NCBI RefSeq assembly: GCF_017916275.1
Contig: NZ_JAFMST010000006.1
Span: 270,921-334,920 of the forward strand
Source: Rubellimicrobium arenae
Lineage (GTDB): Bacteria; Pseudomonadota; Alphaproteobacteria; Rhodobacterales; Rhodobacteraceae
DNA: 64,000 nucleotides
Reading direction: 5' to 3'
The translations under genes and the position numbers were made by a program. Under the pieces are notes generated by a model that searched no databases, was not told the DNA's origin, and saw only the letters and a list, made by a program, of their open reading frames with translations. Of the stretch, positions 17,231 through 25,873 are shown in pieces; the stretch's first letter is position 1; the number at the start of each line of letters is the position of its first letter.

Positions 17231-17495
17231 GGGACTTCAGGGCCTGGAACAGCGATTCGGCAAGGCCGATCCCGCCCGCCTTGGCCATCTGGAGGGCCTC
17301 GCCTTCGAGCAGGAAGGAGGAGAACTGATCCTCGCCCGAGCCGCCGCCGAAGCCGGTGGGCGCGCGGCCCAGCCCGGCCGCGGACAGCATCTCCTTGAGG
17401 AAGCCAGCCTCGAGGCGGATGGCGGCGTCCCGCAGGCGGGCATCCCGATCCGGAAGGGGGGGCCTTGGGCCGACAGGAACTGGGGCGGTGGTCAT
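17217..17495 (-). CDS. flgJ: Flagellar rod-binding protein (FlgJ N-terminal domain type)
   Basis: A 92-aa protein consisting only of the rod-binding domain. The core is RLEAGFLKEMLSAAGLGRAP, then SGEDQFSSFLLEGEALQMAKAGGIGLAESLFQAL. This matches the FlgJ rod-binding module (usually FxxMLxxMR... GxxxYxxMLxxQxAxxxAxxGGIGLA). The muramidase domain found in enterobacterial FlgJ is missing, as is normal in Rhodobacterales. Start ATG at 17495; the gene overlaps the flgN-like gene by 14 bp and is divergent from fliK. Confidence 0.8.
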   Translation of the reverse strand: MTTAPVPVGPRPPLPDRDARLRDAAIRLEAGFLKEMLSAAGLGRAPTGFGGGSGEDQFSSFLLEGEALQMAKAGGIGLAESLFQALKSHDAG

Positions 17496-17538
17496 GCACA
17501 CTCCCGAAGCTGGAACGCCGCCATCATCGGCGAGGAGC

Positions 17539-17553
17539 GTAAATGATTCGTAA
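17539..17553. promoter_or_regulatory. Possible CtrA-type site between flgJ and fliK
   Basis: GTAA-N7-GTAA (17539-17553) matches 6 of 8 positions of the alphaproteobacterial CtrA operator TTAA-N7-TTAA, and overlaps a GATTC methylation site (17546-17550 region). It lies in the 102-bp gap between divergent flagellar genes. Weak match; low confidence. Confidence 0.25.
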
Positions 17554-17597
17554 GCTTCCTCTGGGAAACTGTGCGGAAGCGGCAGGAGACGATTCGC

Positions 17598-19448
17598 ATG
17601 ATGGACGCGGCGGTTTCGGGCAGGGTCTCCTGGGGGCTCGTGGCGGTCGCAGGCCCCGCGCAGGCGAACGCCGACGCCCCCGATGCGGCGCTCGGGACCT
17701 CCTTCGCGGCCCTCCTGGAGGAGCGGACCAGCCCGGCCTCCACCATTGCGCCGCCCTCGGCAGAAGATCCCGAAGGGGCCTCGAAGGCTGAGGAGGGGCA
17801 GGGCGAGCCAACGGACGGCGTGGACCTGCCTCCTGAGCCTGCGACCGTGGCCCTCCCTGGTCCAGCCGTGGCCGTGCCCGCCCGCGCGTGGAGGGTCAGC
17901 GACGTCCATGACGAACGCGACCTTGAATCCCTGGCGAGTGCCGTTCCGCAGCGCTGTGAAGCGCCCAGCCCGCTTGCTGGGCGCCCGACCGGACCGGAGC
18001 GGGAGAAAGCGGACGATGTCGGGTCCGGCCTGCCGCCGCCGACCGCTGACGACGAGTTCGAGGATGACGGCTGGCCCCAGGTGACCGGTGCCGAGATGGC
18101 ATTTCCGTGCGATCCGGGGGCGATCCGTTCCCTGACGGGATCCGACCGGGGCGGTTCGCAGGCGGCAGCCTCGGACCCCGCATCGGATGGGCTTCAAGCC
18201 CGGGGTGATCCATCGCAGCCGCATTCGGCCTTGGGGCGGAATGCGGGACCTGCCTCCGCCATGCTGCCGACGCTGCCGCGGGAGACCTCTGGCGAACCAG
18301 AGCCGCATGGGGAACGGCAGCTTCCCGGGGCGCTCTCGACGACATCACTCAATGAGATCCCGTGGGGGCCAACGGATCGGATGGGTGCGCCAAGGAAGCG
18401 CGATGGGGGTCCGGCGGGCCAAGGGCTCTCGCCTGTCGCCATGGAGGCGGAGCAGGGGCGGATAGATCAGGTCGCTTGGCCCACCGGGCGAAGTCCGCAA
18501 TCCCAATCCACCCGGCCCGCCGCCGATCCGGCATCGACCTCTGCATCCGCGCGGACGGGTCATCCGGAAGCAGCGAGGTCGACCGCCGACCCCCTCGAGA
18601 AGGTCAATCAGGCGCAGGCCCCGGCCTGGGTGCAGGGCCCCTCAGCGCAGGCCGCTAGGCCGACTCCGCCTGTGGTCGCCACGGCTGCTGCTGCAGGACG
18701 CCCGGAGGGTGCTTCTCCCGTGCCCCGGGGCGCATCGACGGCCACGCAGCCGGTGGCATCGGGGGCGACGGGATATGCGGGCGCTGCGGCTAGTCGGGCC
18801 GGGGTCGTTGCTGCCCCCGTGCGGGCCGGAGCGGCGCCCGACGCCGGGACGTCACGTTCAGGCCTGCGGCCCGGCAGAGAAGAGGCCATCGCCCCTCGGG
18901 GAGTGGAGCTGAAGGGCCGGAAGCTTTCCGCGATCGAGGGGGGTGACGGCGGATCCCTGGCGACCCAGGCGCCTTCCGCTCCGCTGGCCAGTCATCCCTT
19001 GAACTCGTCAGGGCCGTCAGGTGGGCCGGCGGTGGCGCGCCACATCGCCAGGCAGGTTGCAGAGCACCCCGCCATGCAGGCGGGCGGAACGGCGGAGATG
19101 ACCCTGGCTCCCAAGGAGCTTGGCCACCTGCGGCTGAGCGTGGAGGTGACGGAGGCCGGCTTGCGCGTGGTGATCGAGGCGGCCCGGCCGGACACCGCCG
19201 ACCTGATGCGCCGTCATGTGGAGACCCTTCGCCAGGAACTTCAGCAGGAGGGACTCGGCTCGGTCAGCGTTTCCATCGGTGGAGGTGGCGAGCGGAACGA
19301 GGGGACCCCGTCCGGACAGGGCCGAGGCGCGGAGCAGGGGTCCTATTCCGCCCTGCCGTCCACGCCGGGCGCCGGGCCCGCCAGTTCTGCCGCGGCCACG
19401 ACCTCGCGATCACGTCCCTCCGCGGGTCATCTCGACCTGCGTTTCTAG
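17598..19448 (+). CDS. fliK: Flagellar hook-length control protein FliK
   Basis: A 616-aa secreted molecular ruler for hook length. The start at 17598 has AGGAG 9 nt upstream; an upstream in-frame ATG at 17571 lacks one. The first 480 residues are low-complexity, rich in Pro, Ala, Gly and Ser, as in FliK spacer regions. The C-terminal hook-length domain spans about 490-560: MTLAPKELGHLRLSVEVTEA, RVVIEAARPDTADLMRRHVETLRQ, and EGLGSVSVSIGGG. It is followed after 9 nt by flgD. In the disordered part codon usage is less biased than in neighbouring genes. Confidence 0.85.
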   Translation: MMDAAVSGRVSWGLVAVAGPAQANADAPDAALGTSFAALLEERTSPASTIAPPSAEDPEGASKAEEGQGEPTDGVDLPPEPATVALPGPAVAVPARAWRVSDVHDERDLESLASAVPQRCEAPSPLAGRPTGPEREKADDVGSGLPPPTADDEFEDDGWPQVTGAEMAFPCDPGAIRSLTGSDRGGSQAAASDPASDGLQARGDPSQPHSALGRNAGPASAMLPTLPRETSGEPEPHGERQLPGALSTTSLNEIPWGPTDRMGAPRKRDGGPAGQGLSPVAMEAEQGRIDQVAWPTGRSPQSQSTRPAADPASTSASARTGHPEAARSTADPLEKVNQAQAPAWVQGPSAQAARPTPPVVATAAAAGRPEGASPVPRGASTATQPVASGATGYAGAAASRAGVVAAPVRAGAAPDAGTSRSGLRPGREEAIAPRGVELKGRKLSAIEGGDGGSLATQAPSAPLASHPLNSSGPSGGPAVARHIARQVAEHPAMQAGGTAEMTLAPKELGHLRLSVEVTEAGLRVVIEAARPDTADLMRRHVETLRQELQQEGLGSVSVSIGGGGERNEGTPSGQGRGAEQGSYSALPSTPGAGPASSAAATTSRSRPSAGHLDLRF

Positions 19449-19457
19449 GAGAGAATC

Positions 19458-20141
19458 TTGGATTCCACCGCCATCACCTCGGCCCTCACCACCTCTGCGA
19501 CGGGCGCCGCAACCACGGCCTCCACCACCAGTTCGACATCCGGCAAAGCGGCGCCGGGCGACTTCAACACGTTCCTGCGGATGTTGACGGTGCAGATGCA
19601 GAACCAGGATCCGCTCGACCCGATCGACTCCGCCGACTACGCGGTTCAGCTTGCCACCTTCTCGGGCGTGGAGCAGCAGGTGAAGACCAACGAGATCCTG
19701 AACTCCCTGTCGGGGCAGCTCACGATGTCGGGCATGGCGCAGCTGGCCGGATGGGTGGGGCAGGAGGCGCGGGCGGCCATGCCGGCCTGGTTCGACGGTG
19801 CGCCCATCACCATCTCGCCCCATCCTCTGGCAGATGCGGACGAGGTGAAGCTCGTGGTGAAGGACGCGGACGGGAAGGAGGTTTCGACGACCAAGATCCC
19901 GGCCTCCTCGGAGCCGATCGAATGGGCGGGCGTAACCGCCGACGGATCGCCGGTGCCCCAAGGCTTCTACAGCTTCGACGTGGTCAGCCTCAAGGATGGC
20001 AAGCCTGTCCAGACCGACCAGGCCGAACTTTATGCGGCGGTCACCGAAGTCCGGTCCGAAGGTGGAAAGACGATCCTCGTGCTCGATGGCGGGGCGACCG
20101 TCGAGACGGACAAGGTCACGGCCCTCCGCGCGGCAAGCTGA
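19458..20141 (+). CDS. flgD: Flagellar hook-assembly scaffold protein FlgD
   Basis: A 227-aa hook-capping protein exported by the flagellar apparatus. It begins at TTG (19458) with AGGAGAG 4 nt upstream. After a Ser/Thr-rich leader the FlgD N-terminal signature appears: FNTFLRMLTVQMQNQDPLDP, then YAVQLATFSGVEQQVKTNEIL. A Tudor/Ig-like C-terminal half follows, with GSPVPQGFYSFDVVS. It is co-transcribed with fliK. No other hook gene is near, so the product depends on flagellar loci outside this window. Confidence 0.92.
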   Translation: MDSTAITSALTTSATGAATTASTTSSTSGKAAPGDFNTFLRMLTVQMQNQDPLDPIDSADYAVQLATFSGVEQQVKTNEILNSLSGQLTMSGMAQLAGWVGQEARAAMPAWFDGAPITISPHPLADADEVKLVVKDADGKEVSTTKIPASSEPIEWAGVTADGSPVPQGFYSFDVVSLKDGKPVQTDQAELYAAVTEVRSEGGKTILVLDGGATVETDKVTALRAAS

Positions 20142-20217
20142 GCCGAGGTTCGGCCCGCCGCAGCGCAGGCGCCTCCGGTGCTGGCGGTCGAACGCCCATG
20201 CGGGGTCTTGGGCCGCT

Positions 20218-21741
20218 CTAGAAGGACCCCAGCATCCCGCCCAGGACCACGAGCGCCGCGCCCGCAGCCATGTAGAGCAGGGCCAGCAGCGGGCCGATGC
20301 GCCAGGGCGTGGGGGGCGTGGCCGTTCGGATCAGGCTCGCGCGCGCCAGTTCGGGCAAACGGGGCGAGAAACGCGCCAGGATCCACGCCGTCCTGGCGAG
20401 GTCGCGGCCAAAGGCCACGGGACCCAGCGAGTCGCGGATGTACCCCTCGACCACCGGGCGGGCGCCGTCCCAGATGTTCATGCGCGGATCCAGGGTCCGT
20501 GCCACGCCCTCGACGACCACCATCGTCCGCTGGAGCAGGATGAGCTCGGTGCGCGTCTGCATCCCGAACCGCTCGGTGACTTCGAACAGATAGGCCAGGA
20601 GGCGTCCCATCGAGATGTGGGACGCATCCATGCCGAAGATGGGTTCCCCCACGGCGCGAAGGGCTTGGGCGAACTGGTCGATGTCACGGTCCGCCGGCAC
20701 GTAGCCCGCCTCGAAATGCACCTCGGCCACGCGGCGGTAGTCGCGGCGGATGAAGCCGATCAGGATCTCGGCGTAGACCCGGCGGGTGTACTCGTCGATC
20801 CGCCCCATGATGCCGAAATCATAGGCCACCAGGTTGCCGTCGATGTCGACCTTGAGGTTCCCCTGGTGCATGTCGCCATGAAAGTACCCGTCGCGCAGCG
20901 CATGACGCAGAAAGAGCTGGAGCACGCGCCGGGCCAGGGCGGCCGTGTCGTGCCCCTGGGCCCGGATGGCGTCCACGTCCGCGGCGCCGATCCCCTCAAC
21001 CCAGTCGAGCGTCATGACCCGCCGGCCCGAATAGGCCCAGCGGATGGCGGGCACCCGGAAGCCTTCGTCATGGGCCGTGTTGTCCGCGAACTCCGAGGCG
21101 GCGGAGCTTTCGAGCCGGAGGTCGAGCTCGCCCCGCACCACGCCTTCGAAATGCGCGATCACGTCCCGCGGGCGGAGGCGGCGGGCGGCGGGCACGAGCA
21201 GGTCCAGCGTCCGGGCCGCGAAGCGGAAGGCGTCGATGTCGCGACGGAAGGCCCGCTCGATGCCGGGGCGGAGAACCTTGACAGCGACCTCCTCGCCGGT
21301 GGTGCGCAGGCGCGCGCGGTGGACCTGGGCGATCGAGGCGGCGGCCACGGGGTCCGAGAACTCGGAGAAGATGGCCTCCACCGGGCGTTCGAGCTCGGTG
21401 GCGATGGCGGCCTTGGCGGCGGCGGTCGGGAAGGGGGGCAGGCGATCCTGTAGCACCCGGAGCTGGCGGGCCAGTTCCTCTCCCACCACGTCGGGGCGGG
21501 TGGACAGGACCTGGCCGAACTTGATGTAGGCCGGGCCAAGCGCGGTCAGCGCCCGGGTGGCGGGCGGCATGGTGGGGTCGCCCGGGTAGCCCATCCAGCG
21601 GAAGGGCAGGACCAGCCCCCGCACCACGGACCGCAGCAGGGGGGGCGCGTGGAACGCGTCCAGGATCAGGGTCATGGCCCCGGTCCGCTCGAAGGTGGCC
21701 CCCGTGCGAAGGAGGCGAACGATGTTGATGGGCCCGCGCAT
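20218..21741 (-). CDS. ubiB: UbiB-type atypical kinase/ATPase for ubiquinone synthesis
   Basis: A 507-aa ABC1/UbiB-family protein needed for coenzyme Q production. Hallmarks are the KxGQ motif in [10 protein letters not shown] (residues 71-80), the Ala-rich nucleotide loop [12 protein letters not shown] in place of the kinase Gly-rich loop, [15 protein letters not shown], and the catalytic-type [12 protein letters not shown] with YDFGIMG. A C-terminal hydrophobic hairpin ([20 protein letters not shown]) anchors it in the inner membrane. Start overlaps the ubiE stop by one base; converges on flgD. Confidence 0.93.
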   Translation of the reverse strand: MRGPINIVRLLRTGATFERTGAMTLILDAFHAPPLLRSVVRGLVLPFRWMGYPGDPTMPPATRALTALGPAYIKFGQVLSTRPDVVGEELARQLRVLQDRLPPFPTAAAKAAIATELERPVEAIFSEFSDPVAAASIAQVHRARLRTTGEEVAVKVLRPGIERAFRRDIDAFRFAARTLDLLVPAARRLRPRDVIAHFEGVVRGELDLRLESSAASEFADNTAHDEGFRVPAIRWAYSGRRVMTLDWVEGIGAADVDAIRAQGHDTAALARRVLQLFLRHALRDGYFHGDMHQGNLKVDIDGNLVAYDFGIMGRIDEYTRRVYAEILIGFIRRDYRRVAEVHFEAGYVPADRDIDQFAQALRAVGEPIFGMDASHISMGRLLAYLFEVTERFGMQTRTELILLQRTMVVVEGVARTLDPRMNIWDGARPVVEGYIRDSLGPVAFGRDLARTAWILARFSPRLPELARASLIRTATPPTPWRIGPLLALLYMAAGAALVVLGGMLGSF

Positions 21742-22499
21742 CAGACCTTCCAGGCGGAATGGAGGCAGGCCACGCCCATCGTCAGGTTGCGATAGCCCGC
21801 GTTCGCGAAGCCCGCCTGCCGGATCATGCCCAGGAAGCTGTCCTGGTCCGGGAAGCGGCGGATCGATTCGACGAGGTACTGGTAGCTCGCCCGGTCGCCG
21901 GTGACCGCCTGCCCCATGCGCGGGATCACGTTGAAGGAGTAAAGGTCGTAGGCCTTTTCCAGGAGGGGCACCGGCACGCGCGAGAACTCCAGCACCAGGA
22001 GCCGGCCCCCGCGCCGCAGGACCCGGAAGGCCTCGGACAGGGCCACCTCGGGCCGGGTCACGTTCCGGATGCCGAAGGAGATCGTGTAGGTGTCGAAGGT
22101 CCCGTCGGGAAACGGCAGCCGCATGGCATCCCCGGCCACCCAGGACAGCCGGTCCCCCAGGGCCTGCGCCTCGGCCCGGCGGCGCCCTTCCACCAGCATC
22201 GACTCGGTCAGGTCGAGCACGGTGACCCGGCTGCGCGGCGCGCGGCGCAGGATGCGGAAGGCGATGTCGCCGGTCCCGCCCGCGACGTCGAGCCCCGTCA
22301 TCCCGGGGCGCGGCGCGAGCCAGTCGATCATCGCGTCCTTCCAGAGCCGGTGGAGGCCGCCGCTCATGAGGTCGTTCATGAGATCGTAGCGCGCGGCCAC
22401 CGAGGTGAAGACGCCCTGCACGCGCCCCGCCTTCTCAGCCTCGGGGATGGTCTCGAATCCGAAATGGGTGTTGGGGTCGGGTCGGGTCTCGTCCGGCAT
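21741..22499 (-). CDS. ubiE: Ubiquinone/menaquinone C-methyltransferase UbiE
   Basis: A 252-aa SAM-dependent methyltransferase acting on the demethoxy-quinol ring. Start [19 protein letters not shown] at 22499. Family signatures are [40 protein letters not shown] (SAM motif I), [17 protein letters not shown] and [15 protein letters not shown]. The end is characteristic of UbiE ([14 protein letters not shown]). Operon with ubiB; divergent from mutM by about 120 bp. Confidence 0.96.
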   Translation of the reverse strand: MPDETRPDPNTHFGFETIPEAEKAGRVQGVFTSVAARYDLMNDLMSGGLHRLWKDAMIDWLAPRPGMTGLDVAGGTGDIAFRILRRAPRSRVTVLDLTESMLVEGRRRAEAQALGDRLSWVAGDAMRLPFPDGTFDTYTISFGIRNVTRPEVALSEAFRVLRRGGRLLVLEFSRVPVPLLEKAYDLYSFNVIPRMGQAVTGDRASYQYLVESIRRFPDQDSFLGMIRQAGFANAGYRNLTMGVACLHSAWKV

Positions 22500-22620
22500 G
22501 ATGATCGGCTCGCTTGGGATGCGCGCGGGAGGATGGCGCGCGGTCGTGACTTGCCAAGGCTTGTCTGGCCCTGCGCCCGGGTCCTTATAGAGGACGGCCC
22601 CATCAGGAAAGGACCCTTCG

Positions 22621-23475
22621 ATGCCCGAGCTGCCCGAGGTCGAGACGGTGCGCCGCGGCCTCCTCCCCGTGATGGAGGGCCGCCGGATCGAGCGCGCCGA
22701 GGTGCGCCGGCCGGACCTGCGCTGGCCCTTCCCGGAGCGGATGGCGGAGCGGCTGACCGGCGCGCGGGTGCTGGGGCTCGGCCGGCGGTCCAAATACCTG
22801 CTGCTGGAGCTCGACACCGGCGAGACGCTGATCGTGCATCTGGGGATGTCGGGGCGGATGCTGGTGGGCGGACAGGTCCTGGGCGAGTTCCACCACGACG
22901 TGGGCGCCGCGCCGGGGCCGCACGACCATGTCATCCTCGACATGGAAGGGGGCGGGCGGGTGACCTTCAACGACGCCCGCCGCTTCGGCGCGATGGACCT
23001 TTGGCCCAGCGGGGACCTGGCCGGGCACCGCCTGCTGCGGTCCATCGGGCCCGAGCCGCTGGGCAACGGCTTCTCGGCCGACACGCTGGCGCAAGCCTTC
23101 GAGCGGAAGGCCGCGCCGATCAAGGCGGCGCTTCTCGACCAGGGGATCGTGGCCGGGCTGGGCAACATCTACGTCTCCGAGGCGCTGGCCCGGGCGGGCA
23201 TCAGCCCGACGCGCGCGGCCGGGCAGATCGGGCGCGACCAGCTGGAGCGCCTGGTTCCGGCCATCCGGCAGGTTCTCGAGGAGGCCATCGAGGCGGGAGG
23301 GTCCTCGCTCCGGGACCACCGGCAGGCGAACGGCGAGCTTGGCTATTTCCAGCACGCCTTCCGGGTCTACGATCAGGAGGGCAATCCCTGCCGGACGGAG
23401 GGGTGCCCGGGAACCATCCGCCGGATCGTGCAATCCGGGCGTTCCACCTATTATTGCCCGGACTGCCAGCGCTAG
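22621..23475 (+). CDS. mutM: Formamidopyrimidine-DNA glycosylase
   Basis: A 284-aa base-excision repair enzyme removing 8-oxoguanine and FapyG. The N terminus is [14 protein letters not shown], with the catalytic Pro2 and Glu3. Further motifs are [16 protein letters not shown] with the beta-elimination lysine region, [32 protein letters not shown] and [10 protein letters not shown]. The C-terminal zinc finger carries two Cys pairs, CRTEGC and CPDC. It is followed by the rpsT promoter. Confidence 0.97.
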   Translation: MPELPEVETVRRGLLPVMEGRRIERAEVRRPDLRWPFPERMAERLTGARVLGLGRRSKYLLLELDTGETLIVHLGMSGRMLVGGQVLGEFHHDVGAAPGPHDHVILDMEGGGRVTFNDARRFGAMDLWPSGDLAGHRLLRSIGPEPLGNGFSADTLAQAFERKAAPIKAALLDQGIVAGLGNIYVSEALARAGISPTRAAGQIGRDQLERLVPAIRQVLEEAIEAGGSSLRDHRQANGELGYFQHAFRVYDQEGNPCRTEGCPGTIRRIVQSGRSTYYCPDCQR

Positions 23476-23480
23476 CCCGG

Positions 23481-23509
23481 TTGACAGTTACCCACATCCC
23501 GTCTAGGGA
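23481..23509 (+). promoter_or_regulatory. Candidate promoter of rpsT
   Basis: A consensus -35, TTGACA (23481-23486), is followed after 17 nt by TAGGGA (23504-23509), 44 bp before the rpsT start. The spacer contains TTACCCACA (23488-23496), one mismatch from a DnaA box. Confidence 0.55.
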
Positions 23510-23552
23510 CGCGGCTTCAAGAATTCCAACCCCTGCCGCGGGACGACATCAC

Positions 23553-23837
23553 ATGGCCAATACGCCCCAGTCCGAAAAGCGCGCCCGCCAGAGCGAGGCC
23601 CGCTTCAAGATCAACAAGATGCGCCGTTCGCGCATCCGCACCTTCCTCCGCAAGGTCGAGGAGGCGATCGCCTCCGGCGACAACGCGGCCGCCCGCGAGG
23701 CGCTGCGCCAGGCCCAGCCCGAGCTGATGCGCGGTGTGTCCAAGGGCGTGGTCAACAAGAACACCGCCTCCCGCAAGATGTCCCGCCTGGCCGCCCGTGT
23801 GAAGGCGACCGGCGTGGCCACCAGCGTGTCCGCCTGA
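23553..23837 (+). CDS. rpsT: 30S ribosomal protein S20
   Basis: A 94-aa, lysine/arginine-rich helical protein binding 16S rRNA early in 30S assembly. It opens [22 protein letters not shown] and continues with [14 protein letters not shown] and [20 protein letters not shown], typical S20 sequence. It has its own promoter and a strong terminator, and lies directly upstream of the dnaA region, the usual alphaproteobacterial arrangement. Confidence 0.97.
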   Translation: MANTPQSEKRARQSEARFKINKMRRSRIRTFLRKVEEAIASGDNAAAREALRQAQPELMRGVSKGVVNKNTASRKMSRLAARVKATGVATSVSA

Positions 23838-23860
23838 GTCGCAGCGACTCGCGGCATGAG

Positions 23861-23896
23861 AAAGGGCGCGTCCGAAAGGACGCGCCCTTTTCGTTT
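23861..23896 (+). terminator. Rho-independent terminator of rpsT
   Basis: A 13-bp perfect stem (23861-23873 with 23878-23890) has a GAAA tetraloop and is followed by TCGTTT. It is the strongest terminator in the window and isolates rpsT from the dnaA upstream region. Confidence 0.92.
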
Positions 23897-24392
23897 GTCC
23901 AGAGGCCGAACCGGCAGGTTCCAGCCGGTTGGTAGAAAATTTCGAGTCCCGGGCGACTCCGTCACAAGCCTGTGACGCGACTCTGCAGAATCCTGAGGAG
24001 TCACGAATACACGCTCCGGCCCGCTTCGATTCGAGTCGCGTGACTCGGGCGTCAAGCAAGTTGTTCGGTTGCGGGACCCCATGACCTTGCTAGCTTCAGT
24101 CCTGCGATTCCAGTCGTTCCTGGGGGAATGAAGGGATCTGCGTGGCATCTCCTTGCCCCACCCCTGCCAGGGTGGCGCAAGGGACGGAGGCGGGCCCTGC
24201 CAGGTCCGTCGTTGAGGTCGTGCCGCGCCGATCGGACGAAGGGGCTGCGCTGCCACGCGGCCCTGGCCAGCGTGCTTTGCCTGTCGGGCGGGGCGCGATG
24301 TCATTCGTCACCCCCACAATGTCCTGGACGTGAAACGGGGCAAGGTCCTGGGGGACCGGCGGGCATGGCCCGCTCGATGCGAGGACGATGAC
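23897..24392. other. rpsT-dnaA intergenic region with dense GANTC sites
   Basis: About 500 bp without a convincing gene. Counting from the end of rpsT, eleven GANTC sites occur between 23836 and 24110: at 23836, 23846, 23944, 23955, 23979, 23988, 23998, 24028, 24033, 24042 and 24106. About one per 256 bp is expected by chance. GTCACAAGCCTGTGAC is an inverted repeat at 23961-23976. No consensus DnaA box (TTATNCACA) is visible, so I do not call it oriC. The right half (24120-24392) is GC-rich and unremarkable. The dnaA promoter should lie here. Confidence 0.65.
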
Positions 24393-25799
24393 ATGGCCGA
24401 TGGCGCGGGCTTCGGGACGATCCATGCCGGCACGGACGAAGGGCCCGAGGCTCTTTGGTCGCGGTGCCGGGCGACGCTGAAGGAACGGGTGGGGGCCGGG
24501 AGCTTCCAGAGCTGGATTTCGCCCCTGCGCCTGGCCTCTCTCGAGGATGGGGTGGCCACGCTGACCGTGCCCACGGCCTTCCTGGGGTCCTACGTCGCCC
24601 GGAACTTCCAGGACGCGATCCTGACCGTTCTGGCCGAGGCCGGGACCCCCGCGAGCCGCCTGATCTTCGCGCCGCAGGGGCGCGTCCTGTCCCCGGCTCC
24701 CGCAGCGGCCGGTGCGTCGATGGGGGCCCCGGCTCCGTCCGCCCAGCCCGAGCCCGCCGAGGAGGCCATGCGCCTCGACCCGCGGCTGACCTTCGACCGC
24801 TTCGTGGTCGGCAAGTCGAACGAGCTGGCCTATGCCGCCGCGCGCCGCATCGCCGAGGGCAATGCCGTCGGTTTCAACCCGCTGTTCCTTCATGGCGGCG
24901 TCGGCCTGGGCAAGACCCACCTGATGCAGGCCATCGCCCACGAGATGCGGGCCCGCCGCCCCGAGGCGCGGGTGCTCTACCTGTCCGCCGAGCAGTTCAT
25001 GATCCGCTTCGTGACGGCGCTCCGCGACCGCAAGATGATGGACTTCAAGCAGGTCTTCCGCGCCGTGGACGTCCTCATGGTGGACGACATCCAGTTCATC
25101 GCCGGCAAGGACTCCACGCAGGAGGAGTTCTTCCACACGTTCAACGCGCTCGTGGACCAGGGCAAGCAGATCGTCCTGACCGCGGACCGTTCCCCGGTCG
25201 AGATCGCGGCCCTGGAGGAGCGGGTGACCTCGCGGCTGCAGTCCGGCCTCGTGGTGCAGGTGAACCCCGCCGACTACGAGCTGCGGCTTGGCGTGCTGCA
25301 ATCCAAGCTGGCCGCCGCCCGCGCGACCGATCCGAACCTGCGGATCGCCGATGGCGTCCTCGACTTCCTCGCGGCGCGGGTGACCTCCAACCTCCGGGTG
25401 CTCGAGGGGGCGCTGACCCGGCTCTGCGCGCAGGCGAGCCTTGTCGGCCGCGAGGTCACGCTGGACCTGGCCCGCGATTGCCTGGGTGACGTGCTCCGCG
25501 CGAGCGACCGCAAGGTGTCCATCGAGGAGATCCAGCGCAAGGTTGCCGAGCATTACCACATCCGCCTTGCCGACCTGATCGGGCCCAAGCGGCTGCGGAG
25601 CTTTGCCCGGCCCCGGCAGGTGGCGATGTACCTGTCCAAGACCATGACCAGCCGGTCCCTGCCCGACATCGGCCGCCGCTTTGGCGGGCGCGACCACACC
25701 ACGGTCATGCACGGCGTGCGCAAGATCGAGGAGCTGATGGGAGTCGATTCGCAGATCGCCGATGACCTGGACCTGCTCCGGCGTGCCCTGGAGTCCTGA
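24393..25799 (+). CDS. dnaA: Chromosomal replication initiator DnaA
   Basis: A 468-aa AAA+ initiator. The ATG at 24393 (MADGAGFGTIHAG) is preferred over an in-frame upstream ATG at 24330 because GAGGA lies 7 nt before it. Domain I contains LWSRCRATLKERVGAGSFQSWI. Walker A is GGVGLGKTHLMQ near residue 168 and Walker B is VDVLMVDDIQFIAGK near 228. The domain IV DNA-binding signature is GGRDHTTVMHGVRKIEEL near 430. The upstream region and the gene's 3' end (four GANTC sites, 25741-25802) are rich in GANTC. Confidence 0.97.
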   Translation: MADGAGFGTIHAGTDEGPEALWSRCRATLKERVGAGSFQSWISPLRLASLEDGVATLTVPTAFLGSYVARNFQDAILTVLAEAGTPASRLIFAPQGRVLSPAPAAAGASMGAPAPSAQPEPAEEAMRLDPRLTFDRFVVGKSNELAYAAARRIAEGNAVGFNPLFLHGGVGLGKTHLMQAIAHEMRARRPEARVLYLSAEQFMIRFVTALRDRKMMDFKQVFRAVDVLMVDDIQFIAGKDSTQEEFFHTFNALVDQGKQIVLTADRSPVEIAALEERVTSRLQSGLVVQVNPADYELRLGVLQSKLAAARATDPNLRIADGVLDFLAARVTSNLRVLEGALTRLCAQASLVGREVTLDLARDCLGDVLRASDRKVSIEEIQRKVAEHYHIRLADLIGPKRLRSFARPRQVAMYLSKTMTSRSLPDIGRRFGGRDHTTVMHGVRKIEELMGVDSQIADDLDLLRRALES

Positions 25800-25873
25800 A
25801 TCCTCTTGAGCCACGCCGGGAAACTTGTACGTTTCGCCTCCCGGCGCAGTCCGGAGGGACAAGGAGAGAGCCA

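Noticed and set aside
23488..23496. TTACCCACA as a DnaA box
   Set aside because: One mismatch, single copy, and lying between the -35 and -10 of the rpsT promoter; not enough to call an origin.
24330..24392. Upstream in-frame ATG of dnaA
   Set aside because: No ribosome-binding site; the extra 21 residues (MKRGKVLGDRRAWPARCEDDD) do not look like DnaA domain I.
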